Source: Desmodus rotundus (Eukaryota; Chordata; Mammalia; Chiroptera; Phyllostomidae). Taken from it: 64,000 nucleotides of DNA. The position numbers and the translations under genes are program-made. The DNA is taken from contig NC_071389.1 of NCBI RefSeq assembly GCF_022682495.2, positions 99,365,951 to 99,429,950 on the forward strand, read 5' to 3'. The notes under the pieces were generated by a model. That model saw only the letters and a list, made by a program, of their open reading frames with translations, was not told where the DNA came from and ran no database searches. How positions within the stretch are numbered: the first letter of the stretch is position 1; the number at the start of each line of letters is the position of its first letter. Of this stretch, positions 1 through 10,763 are shown one piece after another.

Positions 1-514
1 CTGCTGCTCCATACAAGGAAGGGCCTGGCTTCTCACACAGCCCACCTCTCCAGCTAGACCATGGACTGTCCAGGTCAGGGCCCTACACAGCCCAACTCTC
101 AACTCTCCCAAGCCAGCACCCACAGTCTCTGTGGGTTTACCACTTTGTCCTTATTCCCCTTCCTGCAACTTCATGCAACCAGGTCTCTCTTGGTTGTGCT
201 CAAACTTTGTTTGGCAGGGGAGGGAGCTGTTAACCCAGCTCTCTCCCAGGAGTCCTGTGGCAGGCCCGGCAGGTGCTGGTCCTGGGGTTTCAGTTGCCCT
301 GGTCCCCGCAATGGTCCCAGGGATCTTATTGTCCTGAAGCAATCCCCTTACCATCTGTTTTTTCAGTGTCCACTAGAGCTTTTGGTCTTCATAAATGCCG
401 AGGTAATGTTGGCTGTTCGCTTCGTTCCTCAGTAGATTGTCTAGGTGTTTCACCCATGTGCAGGGGGAAGTGGACTCTGCTCCCACCTATCTCACCGCCA
501 TCTTCCTGGATCCC
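1..514 (-). mobile_element. L1-1: 5' UTR of a minus-strand LINE-1, cut by the window edge
   Basis: Read on the minus strand, this is the first ~510 bases of a LINE-1 5' UTR. It begins near 514 and its coding part lies off the left edge. It matches the 5' ends of the L1 copies at 26980 and 56209: an AAGATGGCGG box, then the motif for purines and TGGGAGCAGAGTCCAC, then the GAGGACA and 'AGGTCCCTGGGA' landmarks. Its 5' end abuts a run of T at 515-525 and then ORF2 sequence of another minus-strand L1, so it is nested in L1-2. The open frames across it are chance frames in UTR. Confidence 0.85.
495..504 (-). promoter_or_regulatory. YY1-like box at L1-1 5' end
   Basis: On the minus strand the sequence reads AAGATGGCGG about ten bases inside the element end. 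Human L1 has a YY1 site at the same place that fixes the transcription start. The match is seen; the function here is inference. Confidence 0.6.
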
Positions 515-771
515 TTTTTTTTTTTAAGTCTATTTTTTCAGATATATGTATGACTATTCCAGCTTTTTTTTCTTTCCATTTGCTTGGAATAAATATTTTT
601 CCAACCTTTCACTTTCAGTCTGTGTAGGTCTTTTGTTCTAAGGTTGGTCTCTTATAAGCAGCATATGTGCCGGTCATGTTTTCTATCCATTCAGCTATTC
701 TATGTCTTTTGATTGGGTTATTTAATCCTTACATTTAAGTTTATTGTTGATATGCACTTATTCATTGCCAT
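515..771 (-). pseudogene. L1-2 ORF2 N-terminal endonuclease fragment
   Basis: The minus-strand ATG at 769-771 starts the usual bat L1 ORF2 opening (M-A-M-N, then a short strand and N-x-N/R), the beginning of the apurinic-type endonuclease. Frameshifts and stops break it, and it ends after ~85 codons at the L1-1 junction. No reverse transcriptase part is present in the window. It is a dead remnant. Confidence 0.75.
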
Positions 772-826
772 TTTACTCCTTTTGTACCTTTGTTCCTTTC
801 TCTCTCGCTGTGTTTTTTCCTTCTTC

Positions 827-1747
827 TTAAAGCAGGCCCTTTAGCATATCTTGCAATGCTAGTTTGGTGGAGGTCTATTCTTTTAGCCTTCTTTTTTTCA
901 GGAAGCTCCTTATTTGGCCTTCCATTACAATTGAGAGCCTTGCTGGGTAGAGTAGCCTTGGTTGCAGGCCTTTGCTTTTCATTACTTGGAATATTTCCTG
1001 CCATTCCCTTCTGGCTTGTAATGTTTCTGTTGTGAAATCAGCTGCTAGCCTTATTGGGGCTCCCTTGTATGTAATTTCCTGTTTCTCTCCTGCTGCCTTT
1101 AATAATCTCTCTTTATCTTTAATATTTTCCATTTTAATTATCATGTGTCTTGCAGTGTCACTTTGGGTCCCTCTTGGTTGGGACTCTCTGTCCTTCCTGG
1201 ACTTGTGTGGCTTTTTCTTTCATCAAATTAGGGGAGTTTTCTATTATTACTTTTTCAAACAGATTTTCTATCCCTTGCTCTCCTTCTTCTCCTTTTGGTA
1301 TTCCTATTATACGGATATTGTTGTTTCATGTTGTCCTGCATTTCCCTAATCCCTCTTCACTCTTTTTCTGTCATTCTTTTTCCTTTTATTCCTCTTTTTG
1401 GGAGTTTTTTTCTGTTTTTTCTACCAGCTCACTGATTCAACCATCAGCTTCTTCAAGCCTGTTTTTGATTCCTTCTACTGTGTTCTTCAATTCAGAAATT
1501 GTATTCCTCATTTCCTCTTGGCCTTTGTTAATTGTTCCTATGTCCTTTTTATGCTAATACAGTTTGCAGTAAGTTCCTCATAGTTTCCGTGTAGTTTTTG
1601 GTAATTCATACTGTACTCATTGAGCTTCCTCATAAACATTGTTTGGAATTTGGTATCTGATAATTGACTTGCCTCTATTTCATTTAGCACTCTTTCTGAA
1701 TATTCCTCTTTTCCTTTTGATTGGGTGTTGTTTCTTTGTCTTTTCAT
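827..1747 (-). pseudogene. L1-2 ORF1 (RNA-binding protein), degraded
   Basis: This is the minus-strand ORF1 of L1-2, from the MKRQRNN start (1745-1747) to a TAA at 827-829. Its length fits a ~307-residue ORF1. The N-terminal coiled-coil part is readable at 1538-1747. The C-terminal part at 830-1144 carries the family motifs YKGAPIRLAADF and ETLQARREW, followed by LYPARLS. Several frameshifts separate the two halves. ORF1p forms trimers that coat L1 RNA; this copy cannot make a whole protein. Confidence 0.8.
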
Positions 1748-2211
1748 TATTTGTGACACTCTTTTTGTTTGCTTCTTTTTCTTAAAATGATCTGTTTTGA
1801 CTCCATGACTTGTGGTGTGAACTTCTATGGTAGGAGGCCTGTGAGTTTCAGTGATGCCATCTCCTTGATCACATGAACTTGATGTTCTCGGGATGCCCTT
1901 TATGCCTTTTATGCTGGTTTTCTAGATGTATTTGTGTTTTGATTTTTCTTCATTCTTTCTTTGGTGGGTCCTTCCTTCCATGTAGTTGACTGAGGGTCAC
2001 TCTGCCCACCCCATCTTGTGTGCCATTGTGCAGGTGCAGACAGGTTGTGCTGAACCTGGTTCTTCTGTCTGTCTCAGGTTGCAAGGCTTCTCTCTGGCTA
2101 TTGCTCAGTTGTTTGTTCTGAGTAGTTTTTCCGCAATTGGGTTGTAATTCCAGATTGGCCCTGGGAGGAGGCCAGTGTGAGTTCCATTAACTTTTCCACC
2201 ATCTTCCCTCT

Positions 2212-3705
2212 AATGTCTATTTTTTCTGATACAAACATTATTACCTAGATCATTTTTGACTTTATTTGCATAAAATATATTTTTCACCCCTTTCATTATT
2301 TTTGTATCCTTCATTCTGAAGTGGCTCTCTTATAGACAATATATGTATGGGTCAGTATATGTATTTCATATTCATTCAGCTACCATATGTCTTTTGATTG
2401 GAATATTTTTAAAATTTACATTTAAAGTGATTACAGAAAGGTACGTATTTATTGCCATTCATTCTTTGTAACTATGCTTTTTCTTTTCTAAAAAGTTTTT
2501 TAGCAATAAGAGAAAAGGAGAGAGATACCTACAAAACAGTGCCCATAAGACTATCAGCTGATTTCTCAATAGAAACCTTGCAGGCAAGAAGGGGCTGGAA
2601 AGAATATTCCAAGTCATGAAAGGCAAGGACCTACTTCCAAGATTGCTCTATCCAGCAAAGCTGTCATTTAGAATGGAAGGGCAGATAAAGTGCTTCCCAG
2701 ATAAGGTCAAGTTAAAGGAGTTCATCATCACCAAGCCCTTATTATATGACATGATAAAGGGACCTATTTAAGAAATAGAAGAATATAAAAAAAAACTATG
2801 AACAGTAAAATGACAACAAACTCATAACTATCAACAGCTGATCCTAAAAAAAACAAAAACAAAAATCTAAGCAAACAACAGAATCACAGAAATGGAGATC
2901 ATATGGAAGATTGTCATTGGTGAGGGGCAGGGGAAGAATGGGGGTGGGATGGTACAGGGAATAAGAAGCATAATTGGTAGGCATAAAATGGATGGGGGGA
3001 GGTTAAAAATAATATAGGAAATAGGGAAGCCAAAGAACTTATATGTACAATCCATGGTCATGAATTAAGGCGTAGGGAATGCTGGACATTGAGGAGGTAC
3101 AAAGCAGGGTGAGGATAAAGAGGAGAAAAATATTGGGAAAACTGTAATAACATAATAAAATATACTTCAAAAAAGTTTTTTTAATTTTCCTTGTAATATT
3201 GATTTGCTGGTAATAAACCCCTTTATTTTCCTTTATCTTTTTCTTTCTGGGAAGTTCTTTATTTCTCCTTCAGTTTTAAATGAGTAGCCTTGCTGGGTAC
3301 AATAGTCTTGATTGTAAGTCTTTTCTTTTCTTCACTTTAAATATTTGATGCCCCACCTTTCTGGCCTGATGTTTCTGTTTAGAAATCAGATGACAAATTT
3401 ATGAGAGCTCCCTTGTAGGAAACTGTCTTTCTCTTGTTGCTTTTTAGATTCTCTCTTTGTCTTTAACTTTTTTGCATTTTAATTATGATGTGTCTTGGTG
3501 TGGACCTGTTTTGATTCACCTCATTTCGAACTCTCTGTGTTTCCTGGACTTGTGTTTCTTTTTCCATCATGAGGTTAAGAAAGTTTCTGTCACAATTTCC
3601 TTAAATAAGTTCTCAATCCCTTGCTCTCTCTGTTCTCCTCTTATTAACTTCTTGATCGCATCTTTTTCTCTTGTGCTTGTTTTAATCCCTTATTATTTTG
3701 TATAG
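2212..3705 (-). mobile_element. L1-3: older minus-strand LINE-1, split by a HAL1 fragment
   Basis: Two minus-strand pieces, 2212-2501 (start of ORF2, ATG near 2458, and the spacer) and 3171-3705 (C-terminal part of ORF1), are collinear once the HAL1 piece at 2502-3170 is removed. It is more diverged than L1-2. ORF1 motifs such as the ARLL-TQ region and LNLF-x-W are just visible. It fades out near 3705. L1-2 lies to its left, with its 5' end abutting L1-3 ORF2. Confidence 0.7.
2502..3170 (+). mobile_element. HAL1 (half-L1) 3' fragment, 5'-truncated
   Basis: It holds the last ~90 codons of an L1-like ORF1 (YK-x-VPIRLSADFS and FRMEGQIKC with the HAL1 end LKEFIIT), followed at once by a non-coding 3' UTR and an A-rich tail, with no ORF2. 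The same ORF1-to-3'UTR join is seen in the longer HAL1 at 10743. It is flanked by AAAAGTTTTTT at 2491-2501 and 3171-3181, a target-site duplication inside L1-3. The 5' truncation is typical of L1-driven insertion. Confidence 0.8.
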
Positions 3706-4470
3706 TAACATATTGTACTGGCTTACTGTCTAGGAGCAATAGGTTATGCCATATAACCTGGTTTAAGCATCTCCATTCTTTTCAAGTCTGATTAGTAAAA
3801 TCACTTTCCACCTGACAATGCTGTCAAATGCCATCAATGGGAGAAAAACATGGACAAGATACAACAGGTCTACTGGTAGAATAAGCTGCAAATACTCCAG
3901 GTCTGAAGGTGCAGAAAACAACTGTTCAGTACTTTGGATCTTGCCAAGGACTTGCCAAAATTTACACTTAGTTGCATAAGTGAACACTCACCAAGTATTC
4001 TCACAGGTGGCCTATATCAAGCCCCATGCCTACTTCTTCCCATTCTTCAGACTGGGCAGAAATAATTCTTGGGATTGGTCTGGGTATCCCACAGTTTCTG
4101 TGCAAAAAATTTCTATGAACTGAAGAAGATATCAAGAGATATGAAAGGAAGTAAAGACAACAAGAGGGTGACTAGCAGTAGGACTGATTGCAGACAAGAC
4201 TCCTTAACAAAGCAGAAGAAATGAGACACCAAGAAGTACATCTGGAAACATGCTATAAAAAAAGGTGATAGTGTGTTTAAGTAGAGTTTGGGAATTTATT
4301 AATGTCTTTCAGTGTCTATAATATTTTGTTACTTTGAGTTTTTAAAACTTCATAATATACCAACCTTTTATTGTATCAAATTCCTTTGTGTCACATAGAA
4401 ATATAGACAGTAACATTTGAGATGAAATATTTTGTTCAGACAAAAAGAGAAAGATCTTTCCTTTTCATGT
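3706..4470. other. Unrecognised sequence, no gene seen
   Basis: About 765 bases of mid-AT sequence. No long frame, splice structure or familiar repeat is visible. A short A run at 4258-4264 raised the thought of a retrocopy, but no flanking duplication was found. Confidence 0.4.
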
Positions 4471-4477
4471 TGTTCTA

Positions 4478-4493
4478 TCTCTCTGTCTCTCTG

Positions 4494-4525
<32 letters not shown>

Positions 4526-4620
4526 CACACACATACATACATATATATATACATACATACATATACACATATTGTATATATATGTGTGTGTATATATATA
4601 TATACATTGATTATATATAT
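4478..4620. repeat. Compound microsatellite (TC)n, (TA)n, (CA/TA)n
   Basis: A tract of TCTCTG/TCTC repeats runs into (TA)n, then mixed ACAC, ATAC and GTGT dinucleotides, and ends in another (TA)n. The two frames translated through it as runs of SLSL and YIYI are artefacts. Confidence 0.95.
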
Positions 4621-4662
4621 CCAACCCCACACCTACTCCTGCCTATTGATATATATAATCAA
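4607..4662. repeat. Perfect 14-bp inverted repeat at the microsatellite edge
   Basis: TTGATTATATATAT at 4607-4620 is exactly complementary to ATATATATAATCAA at 4649-4662, with a 28-base C-rich loop between. It could form a hairpin or cruciform, and may simply derive from TA-repeat slippage. Confidence 0.85.
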
Positions 4663-5504
4663 CAGATAGTCACAGAGTAAAACCTACCTAGTCAGAATGG
4701 ATTGATCTCTCATGTAGTATTCCAATATATTCCCAATTAATATTTCATTAAAGAGTTTTTATATCAATGTTCTCAAATAAGATATCTACTTCTATGTCTT
4801 CGTTTTTCTGTTTGTTGCATGTTAATTCAGAATTACATATAAGGAAACATCATATTTTCTCATTTTTAAAAGTCCATAGTTTGAGATTTGATTCATGAAA
4901 ATTGACATGCCATTTGGGAGATCATGCTATTAAGAGAAACTGTCTTCAGCATCATTAATCTAACAATAAGCCACTGCTGTTTATGATTAATTGTCTATTT
5001 GACTAATTGAGTATGTTATATTATTTATGTCTTTTTTGTCATTACTTTATCAGTCTTTGTTTTGATTTATTGGTTTCTGATAGTGGTGTATTAAACAATA
5101 GTAGAGCATCTGTCATATTTGCATCCTCCCTAAAAATGAGTTAATTTTTAAATTGAATCTTCTCCCTTCTATTTTCTAATGCGGTTATTATCTGATCATC
5201 TGGAATTTTAGTAAGAATGTGTTTTAATATCTTGTTCTAAAACTAATTTAAATTATCTTGTTCTAAAACTAATACTAATTTTTCCTGCCTCATTATTCTT
5301 GTCTGTCTTTATAGGTTCACATTTCTTCTTCCTGAGGTACATTCTTTACCAGTTCTTTCACTTAAGTCCTGTGGTAGGTAAATGTAAATCTGTTTGTATG
5401 TTGACAAATGTATATCTCTTTCTTTGACTAACAGTTTGGCTAGGTATTTATTTTAAGTTCAAAGTAATTGATTTTACTTCTTTGTTAACTTACTTAATAT
5501 TTTT
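4663..5504. other. AT-rich sequence with no recognised gene
   Basis: AT-rich sequence with no supported frame or named repeat. It contains the short direct duplication listed separately at 5229-5273. Confidence 0.4.
5229..5273. repeat. Short direct duplication of a 19-mer
   Basis: ATCTTGTTCTAAAACTAAT occurs at 5229-5247 and again identically at 5255-5273, a recent local duplication. Confidence 0.9.
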
Positions 5505-5655
5505 TAACCTCTGTATCTGTAGCTATAAAATGAAGGGAAAGTCTTAAGGATGATGAGTGTAACTGATATAATACATACAAAGACTGCCAATAATGTTGCT
5601 TAGAGGTATTGTCAACCATAGTAATAACTATTATGATTATTATTATCATCTTCAG
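5505..5655 (+). repeat. Probable MIR SINE fragment
   Basis: It contains the MIR-like order CTCTGTATCTGTA, TAAAATG, GATGATGAG, TAATACATACAAAG and a terminal run of ATTATTATTATC. Similarity is weak, as expected for an ancient mammal-wide SINE, so the call is tentative. Confidence 0.45.
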
Positions 5656-5781
5656 AGAGTGTGTTCTTGGACAATGCCTACTTAAGATAGAGGAGCAGAA
5701 GCTCATGCTAACTAAATGAAAACCTTTCCCATTTAACTATAATTGTCACATAATGTTCCACATAATAAATACCTGATTTTT

Positions 5782-5993
5782 AATTATTTTTAAATCCTTA
5801 CCTGAGAATATGTTTTTACTGATTTGAAGAGAGAAGAGATGTGAGAGAGTAACTGATGAGTTGGTTACTTCCTGGCTGTACCCTGACTGGAGACTGAACC
5901 CATAACCTAGGTATGTGCCTTGACCAGGAATCAGACTACAACCTATTTGGTATACAGTATGATGCTCCAACCAACTAAGCTACACAGCCAAGG
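5782..5993 (-). mobile_element. VES-like tRNA-derived SINE, copy 1
   Basis: On the minus strand it opens with a tRNA-like head (TAGCTTAGTTGG resembles box A; GGTTGTAGTCTGATTCC resembles box B), then the VES body ending in AGAGAG and a TTTT/A-rich tail. The flanks AAATACCTGATTTTT (5767-5781) and AAATGCCTGATTTTT (5994-6008) form a 14/15 target-site duplication. Internal pol III promoter boxes would drive it when active; this copy is diverged. Confidence 0.8.
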
Positions 5994-6008
5994 AAATGCC
6001 TGATTTTT

Positions 6009-6510
6009 CTTATAGCATTCCTAGTTGATGGGTACAATGTTTTCTCTATTGGTGGCAACAAAATCTGTAATATTGAGTAATATTTACAAACTTCCTTTGG
6101 AGATGTATTTATTTTTGCTGTTAAAGTTACCTAAATATATACTAAAATTGTTGGTGTTATTGGCAAAGTCATTATTGAGTTTGATGTAATGTAATGTAAG
6201 TAATTTTTATATTAGATATATAGAGTTGAAATTCCCTTAAAAAGGTCTTTGTAAGTTTACTTTCTAAGGGGGCCTAGGATACTGCCCTCTAGTCATCTGT
6301 GCACAGTCAGAAAATGCTGTGGGTTTGAGGAGAGAAATCATGACATTGAAGGGATGTTAGACCATTCTGATCACTATTTCTGGCTTCTTATTCCTTCTCT
6401 CACTCTGTTATGACTTTCATCTTATGCACAAACAACCAGATATATTGATGCTTCAATGTAAAAATGTTTGGTACCTTTCTACCATGAAATGTTACTCAAC
6501 GCACACAAAA
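6009..6510. other. Unrecognised sequence between VES copy 1 and L1-A
   Basis: About 500 bases with no frame, repeat or RNA gene that I can support. Confidence 0.4.
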
Positions 6511-8412
6511 AACTGTAGAGGACATTGAAAAACAGACAGGGAGAAGATTGCACTGGAACAGACAGGTCCCTGGGATCTGCACAGGGACCTAGGCCTCTGT
6601 GGCCCCCGGCCCAGTGCCTGCCGCAGGATATGGAGAGGAGAGTCAGACCACCAGCTCCCTCCCCTACCAGAGTAGGGAAGGTAGTCCGGCACCAGGAGGG
6701 ACCCGGATGCTTGAAGTCTCTGGGAGCAATAGAGATGAAGTAGGAGACATACAGATGTTGTATGCATCCTCTGGGACTGTGGACACCAACACCAGAGAAA
6801 TTGAGGTGCCAGATGACATCTGGAGAAAGGAGGAGTTGGGCTGTGTCAGACTCTGTCTCTGATAGTCTCTGGACTGGTTGGAAAGTTGGGTTATGTGAAA
6901 AGCCATGAACTTATTAAGAAGGGTGGGTAGCTGCTTTTTAAGGAACTCTTGAGCAGTGGCTGGCTCACCCGGAGGGTGATTTGAGCTGTGTGCACCCAGA
7001 GGCTGAGTGGCTGAGTGGAACCACGCTCCCAAGACTAAGGATGAGTGGAACAGTGTGACTGAGATTGACTCCCGCTGGGCGCCCAGAGACTGAGTGGCTG
7101 ATTTGACCCTCGCAGCTAATGGAGGACTTGGGTTGAAGGATGGGAAACTGTGAATATTGTGGTCCTGACCTGGTCCCTACATTTGCAAAACCATAGGAAG
7201 GGAAAAAAGCAAAGCCCAGCCCTCCTCTTCCTGTGGCATTTAGGAAGACCATCAGATCTCGTGGAACAGGTTTAAAGTTAGCAGATGACTTTTTTGTTGT
7301 TGTTCCTCTTTTTTTTTTTTTCATTTTTTTCTTCCCCCAAGTGAGGCAACAAGACATTGAGTTATGAAGGGTCCAGCAACACATCCAAAGGGACAGCACG
7401 AGGCTAACCTGAACTGAGAAACACAGACAAACATCACTTTGCTATCACAGAGACCTGGTATTTTATTGTTTATGTGTATTATTATTATCTTTTCATTATT
7501 TTACCACTTTTATTTTATCGGGTTTTTTTTCTATATTTCTTCCTTATATTTAGTTTTCCTCGTTTCATTTCTCTGTTTAATTGCATTGTTTAACTGGTAT
7601 TCCTTATTCTCCTTTTTTGTATTTTCATTTTTCTTCTTTCACTTCACTCATGTACTAATAACACACTACTCTTGATCAGGAACTTTCTAGTCTGATTACC
7701 CAAGTCATATATTTCTTGTCATTTTATTGTTGTTCCAGTACTACTGTAAATAATTCTTGTTCCATACAATTGTACATACTACACAGCAACCCTCCCTGAC
7801 CTTACTACACTTCACTTCAGTCCCAAGCGTTGTTATTATTGTGGTGAACTCTATTCTTTCTCACACTACACCTACTTTCTATCCTTTACTCTCACTATAT
7901 CTCATCATCTAACCTTGCATAGTGCTCTGTCTTCTGGATTCAGCTCACTATCTTCCTCGCCTCTAACAAGAGACTTATCTCTCTTTCACCTTTTGTAAAA
8001 AGTGGCTAGTTGGGTGAAATATCACAGTTAACACTACACTTATCCATACAATCTCCTGTCTCTTCTAGTTGCTGGCACTTTAACTCCCATAAAATACTCT
8101 CCCACTGTCTTAATCCATTTTGCCTACACCCTGGCACTGATCACGTGCATGAATATGTGGGAGCTATGAACATCACTATGCTCACTGGAGGAGGGAAACC
8201 ACCAACAAAGGAATCACCAAAAGGTAAAAGCCCAATTACAACAAGAGAACCCTAAAAAATGGAAGAAAAGGCAACCCTAAACCATCAAGACAAGGAGATA
8301 AAAGAGACCAACCTTGAACCCGTAGAATTCCTACCATAGAAGCCAACTCTGCAGACAGATAGCAACACAAAACATCAGGGAGCACAGAAACAAACAAAAA
8401 GAGTCACCTAAA

Positions 8413-9265
8413 ATGGGGAGACAAAAAAAAAAGAACCTACAATTAAAAGGAATGTAAGACTCCTCATGAAAAGAACTAAACAAAATAGAGGTAACCAAAC
8501 TATCAGGAATAGAATTCAAAATAATGGTTATAAAGATGCTCAAGGAATTCACAGACAACTACAAGGAACTGAGTAAAAAATACAACAGTATGAAAAAGGA
8601 AGTAGAAACTATAAACAAAACCCAGGAAAAAATGAACAATAAAATTGCAGAAATAATAAAAAAAAACCACTAGAATGAATTACAAGAAGATGGATGAAGC
8701 AGAGGATCAAATCAGCAAGCTGGAAGACAAGGTAGAAAAAAACACCCACAAAGAGTAAGAAAAAAGAGAGAGACTCAAAAAGAACAAGCAGGTGGTAAGA
8801 GAGGTGCAAGAAAACATGAAATGTAATTAATATCCATATAATAAGGACACCAGAAGGAGAAGAAGAGCAAAGGGTAGAAAAACTATTTGACAAAGTAATG
8901 ATGGAAAACTTCCCTAACTTGATGAGAGAAAAAAATTACAGAAATGCAGGAAACACAGAGAGTCCCAATCAAGAAGAACCCCAAAAGGCCCACTTCAAGA
9001 CACATCATAATTAAAATGGCAAAATTCCAAGAGAGAGAGAATCCTGAAGGCAGCAAGGGAAAAACAGGAAGTAACATACAAGGGAGCCCCAATGAGGTTA
9101 GCAGCTACCTTCTTAATGGAAAGGTTCCAAGCCAGAAGAGAATAGAAAGAAATATTCCAAGTAATGAAAACCAAAGTCCGCCAACCAAGACTACTTTATC
9201 CACAAAGGCTCTCAACAAAAGTGGAATGCCAAATAAGGACTTTCTCAGACAAAAAAAAAAAAAAA
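8413..9265 (+). pseudogene. L1-A ORF1, degraded
   Basis: It starts at ATGGGGAGACAA (MGRQ opening) and holds coiled-coil, RRM and C-terminal domain sequence with many indels. Visible pieces include VMMENFPNLM, the RHIIIKMAKFQ strand and NPEGSKGKTGS (frameshifted). The last codons run into a 15-A tract where the deletion to ORF2 begins, so the natural stop is gone. It is non-functional. Confidence 0.75.
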
Positions 9266-9299
9266 TCTAAAAGAATACCCCTACACTCATAAGCTGTAG

Positions 9300-10742
9300 T
9301 GTATATAAATACAGGAGCTGGTTCTTTGAAAAGATAAACAAAACCAACAAGCCGTTAAGCAGACTCATCAAGGAAAAAGAGAGAGGACCCAAATAAACAC
9401 AATCATGAATGAAAGAGGAGAGACTACAACGGACACCACAGAAATACAAATGATTGTAAGAAATTACTACAAAAAACTGTATGCCAAGAAACTTGAAAAC
9501 TTAGGTAAAATTGACAAATTTATAGAAAAACATAATCTTCCAAAACTCAATGAAGAAGAAGTAGAAAGCCTGAACAAACTAATAACAGCTGAAGAAATTG
9601 AAGCAGGAATCAAAAAACTGCCAACACACAAAAGCCTTGGACCAGATAGTTTCACAGGAGAATTCTACAAAGCATTTAAGGAAGAGCTAACCCCTGTCCT
9701 TCACAGGCTATTCCAAAAAATCCAAGATGACAGAAGACTCCCAAACTCTTTTTATGGAGCCACCATCATCTTAATCCAAAATTCAGATAAAGACACAACA
9801 AAGAAAGAAAACTTCAGGCCAATATCACTGATGAACACACATGCTAAAATCCTCAACAAAATATTGGCAAATGGCATTCAGCAACGCATTAAAAAGATCA
9901 TACATCATGACCAAGTGGCATTGATCCCAGGGCTGAAAGGATGGTACAATATTTGCAAATCAATAAATGTAATGCATCACATAAACCAAAGCAAACGCAA
10001 AATCACATGATCATATAAATCGACACGGAAAAAGCATTTCATAAGGTACATCAGCCATTTATACCAAAACACTCAGCAAAGTGGGAATAGAGGCAGCATT
10101 CCTCAATCTAATAAAGGCCATCCACGAGAGTCTTACAGCCAACATCATACTCAATGGGCAAAAACTAAAAACTTTCCCATGAAGATCAGGAACAAGACAA
10201 GGTTGTCCACTTTCACCATTTCTATTCAACATAGTATTGGAAGTCCTAGCCACAGCAATCAGACAAGAAGAACGACTAAAAGGCATCCAAATAGAAAAGG
10301 AGGAAGTAAAATTGTCATTGTTTGCAGATGACATGAAATGTACATAGAAAATCCTATAGACTCCATGAAAAAACTACTCGACCTAATAAATGAATTTGGC
10401 AAAACAGCCTGATACAAAGTCAATATTCAGAAATCAAATGCATTTTTCTATACCAACAAGGAAACAATAGAAACAGAAATCAGGAAATAAATCCCATTAG
10501 CTATAGCAACAAGAAAAATAAAATACCTAGGAATAAACCTAACCAAGGAGGTAAAAGATCTGTACTCAGAAAACTACACAACACTGAAAAAATTAAGGAA
10601 GACACATGGAAACATACACCATGTTCATGGATCAGAAGAATTAACATCATTAAAATGTCCATACTACCCAAAGCAATTTATAGATTCAACGCAGTACCTA
10701 TTTAAATACCAATGGCATATTTCACAGACATAGAAAAACACT
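9300..10742 (+). pseudogene. L1-A ORF2 central fragment (reverse transcriptase)
   Basis: It begins at the RSWFFEKIN motif, upstream of the reverse transcriptase. The longest open stretch, 9405-10010 (201 codons), includes [27 protein letters not shown] and [12 protein letters not shown]. Downstream the frame breaks several times. The catalytic FADD codons lie at ~10321-10332, just before a one-base deletion. The piece ends around YFTDIEK where HAL1 starts. No endonuclease domain is present. It is a dead copy. Confidence 0.8.
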
Positions 10743-10755
10743 TCGGTGGTGAAGC

Positions 10756-10763
10756 AAGATGGC
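10756..10763 (+). promoter_or_regulatory. YY1-like AAGATGGC box at HAL1 5' end
   Basis: AAGATGGC lies 13 bases from the element start, matching the YY1-type box of the L1 copies although the rest of the 5' UTR differs. It is likely a retained promoter element (inference). Confidence 0.5.

Larger units (their letters stand above)
515..2211 (-). mobile_element. L1-2: 5' half of a minus-strand LINE-1
   Basis: On the minus strand this runs from an L1 5' end near 2211 (AAGATGGTGG box), through a short 5' UTR, a degraded ORF1 and the first ~85 codons of ORF2, and stops at the 5' end of L1-1. The rest of L1-2 must lie beyond L1-1, off the left edge. It is inserted in the older L1-3, whose ORF2 sequence resumes at 2212. 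It has lost most CpGs and carries indels, so it is older than L1-C and L1-D. Confidence 0.8.
6515..10742 (+). mobile_element. L1-A: plus-strand LINE-1, internally deleted and 3'-truncated
   Basis: The order is 5' UTR (6515-8412), ORF1 (8413-9265), then an abrupt join to the middle of ORF2 (9300) that continues to codon ~790 and stops at the HAL1 5' end (10742). About 1.1 kb is missing between the ORF1 end and ORF2 codon ~365. The first ~130 bases of the 5' UTR are also missing. The 5' UTR keeps landmarks (AGGTCCCTGGGA, a T-rich tract at 7290-7335) but is an older version, with CCCCCAAGTGAGG where younger copies have CACAG-GTGAGA. The point where HAL1 joins shows no clear duplication. Confidence 0.8.

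Noticed and set aside
61..435. 124-codon open frame on the plus strand
   Set aside because: It lies antisense to an L1 5' UTR, has no family features and is broken in the matching part of other copies.
2867..3061. Hydrophobic small frames antisense to HAL1 and L1 3' UTRs (also 12391-12725, 33491-34009, 62585-63159)
   Set aside because: They are Pro/Leu/Ser-rich translations of reversed G-rich 3' UTR, repeated at each copy. No start context or conservation supports them.
3720..4270. Possible processed pseudogene ending at an A run
   Set aside because: The A run is short, no flanking duplication was found and neither strand gives a recognisable protein.
4422..4680. Two frames encoding SLSL and YIYI runs
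   Set aside because: Translation of a dinucleotide microsatellite.
5782..5993. Possible tRNA gene (A and B box-like sequences)
   Set aside because: The cloverleaf is incomplete and it is followed by a SINE body and tail within target-site duplications, so it is a VES SINE.
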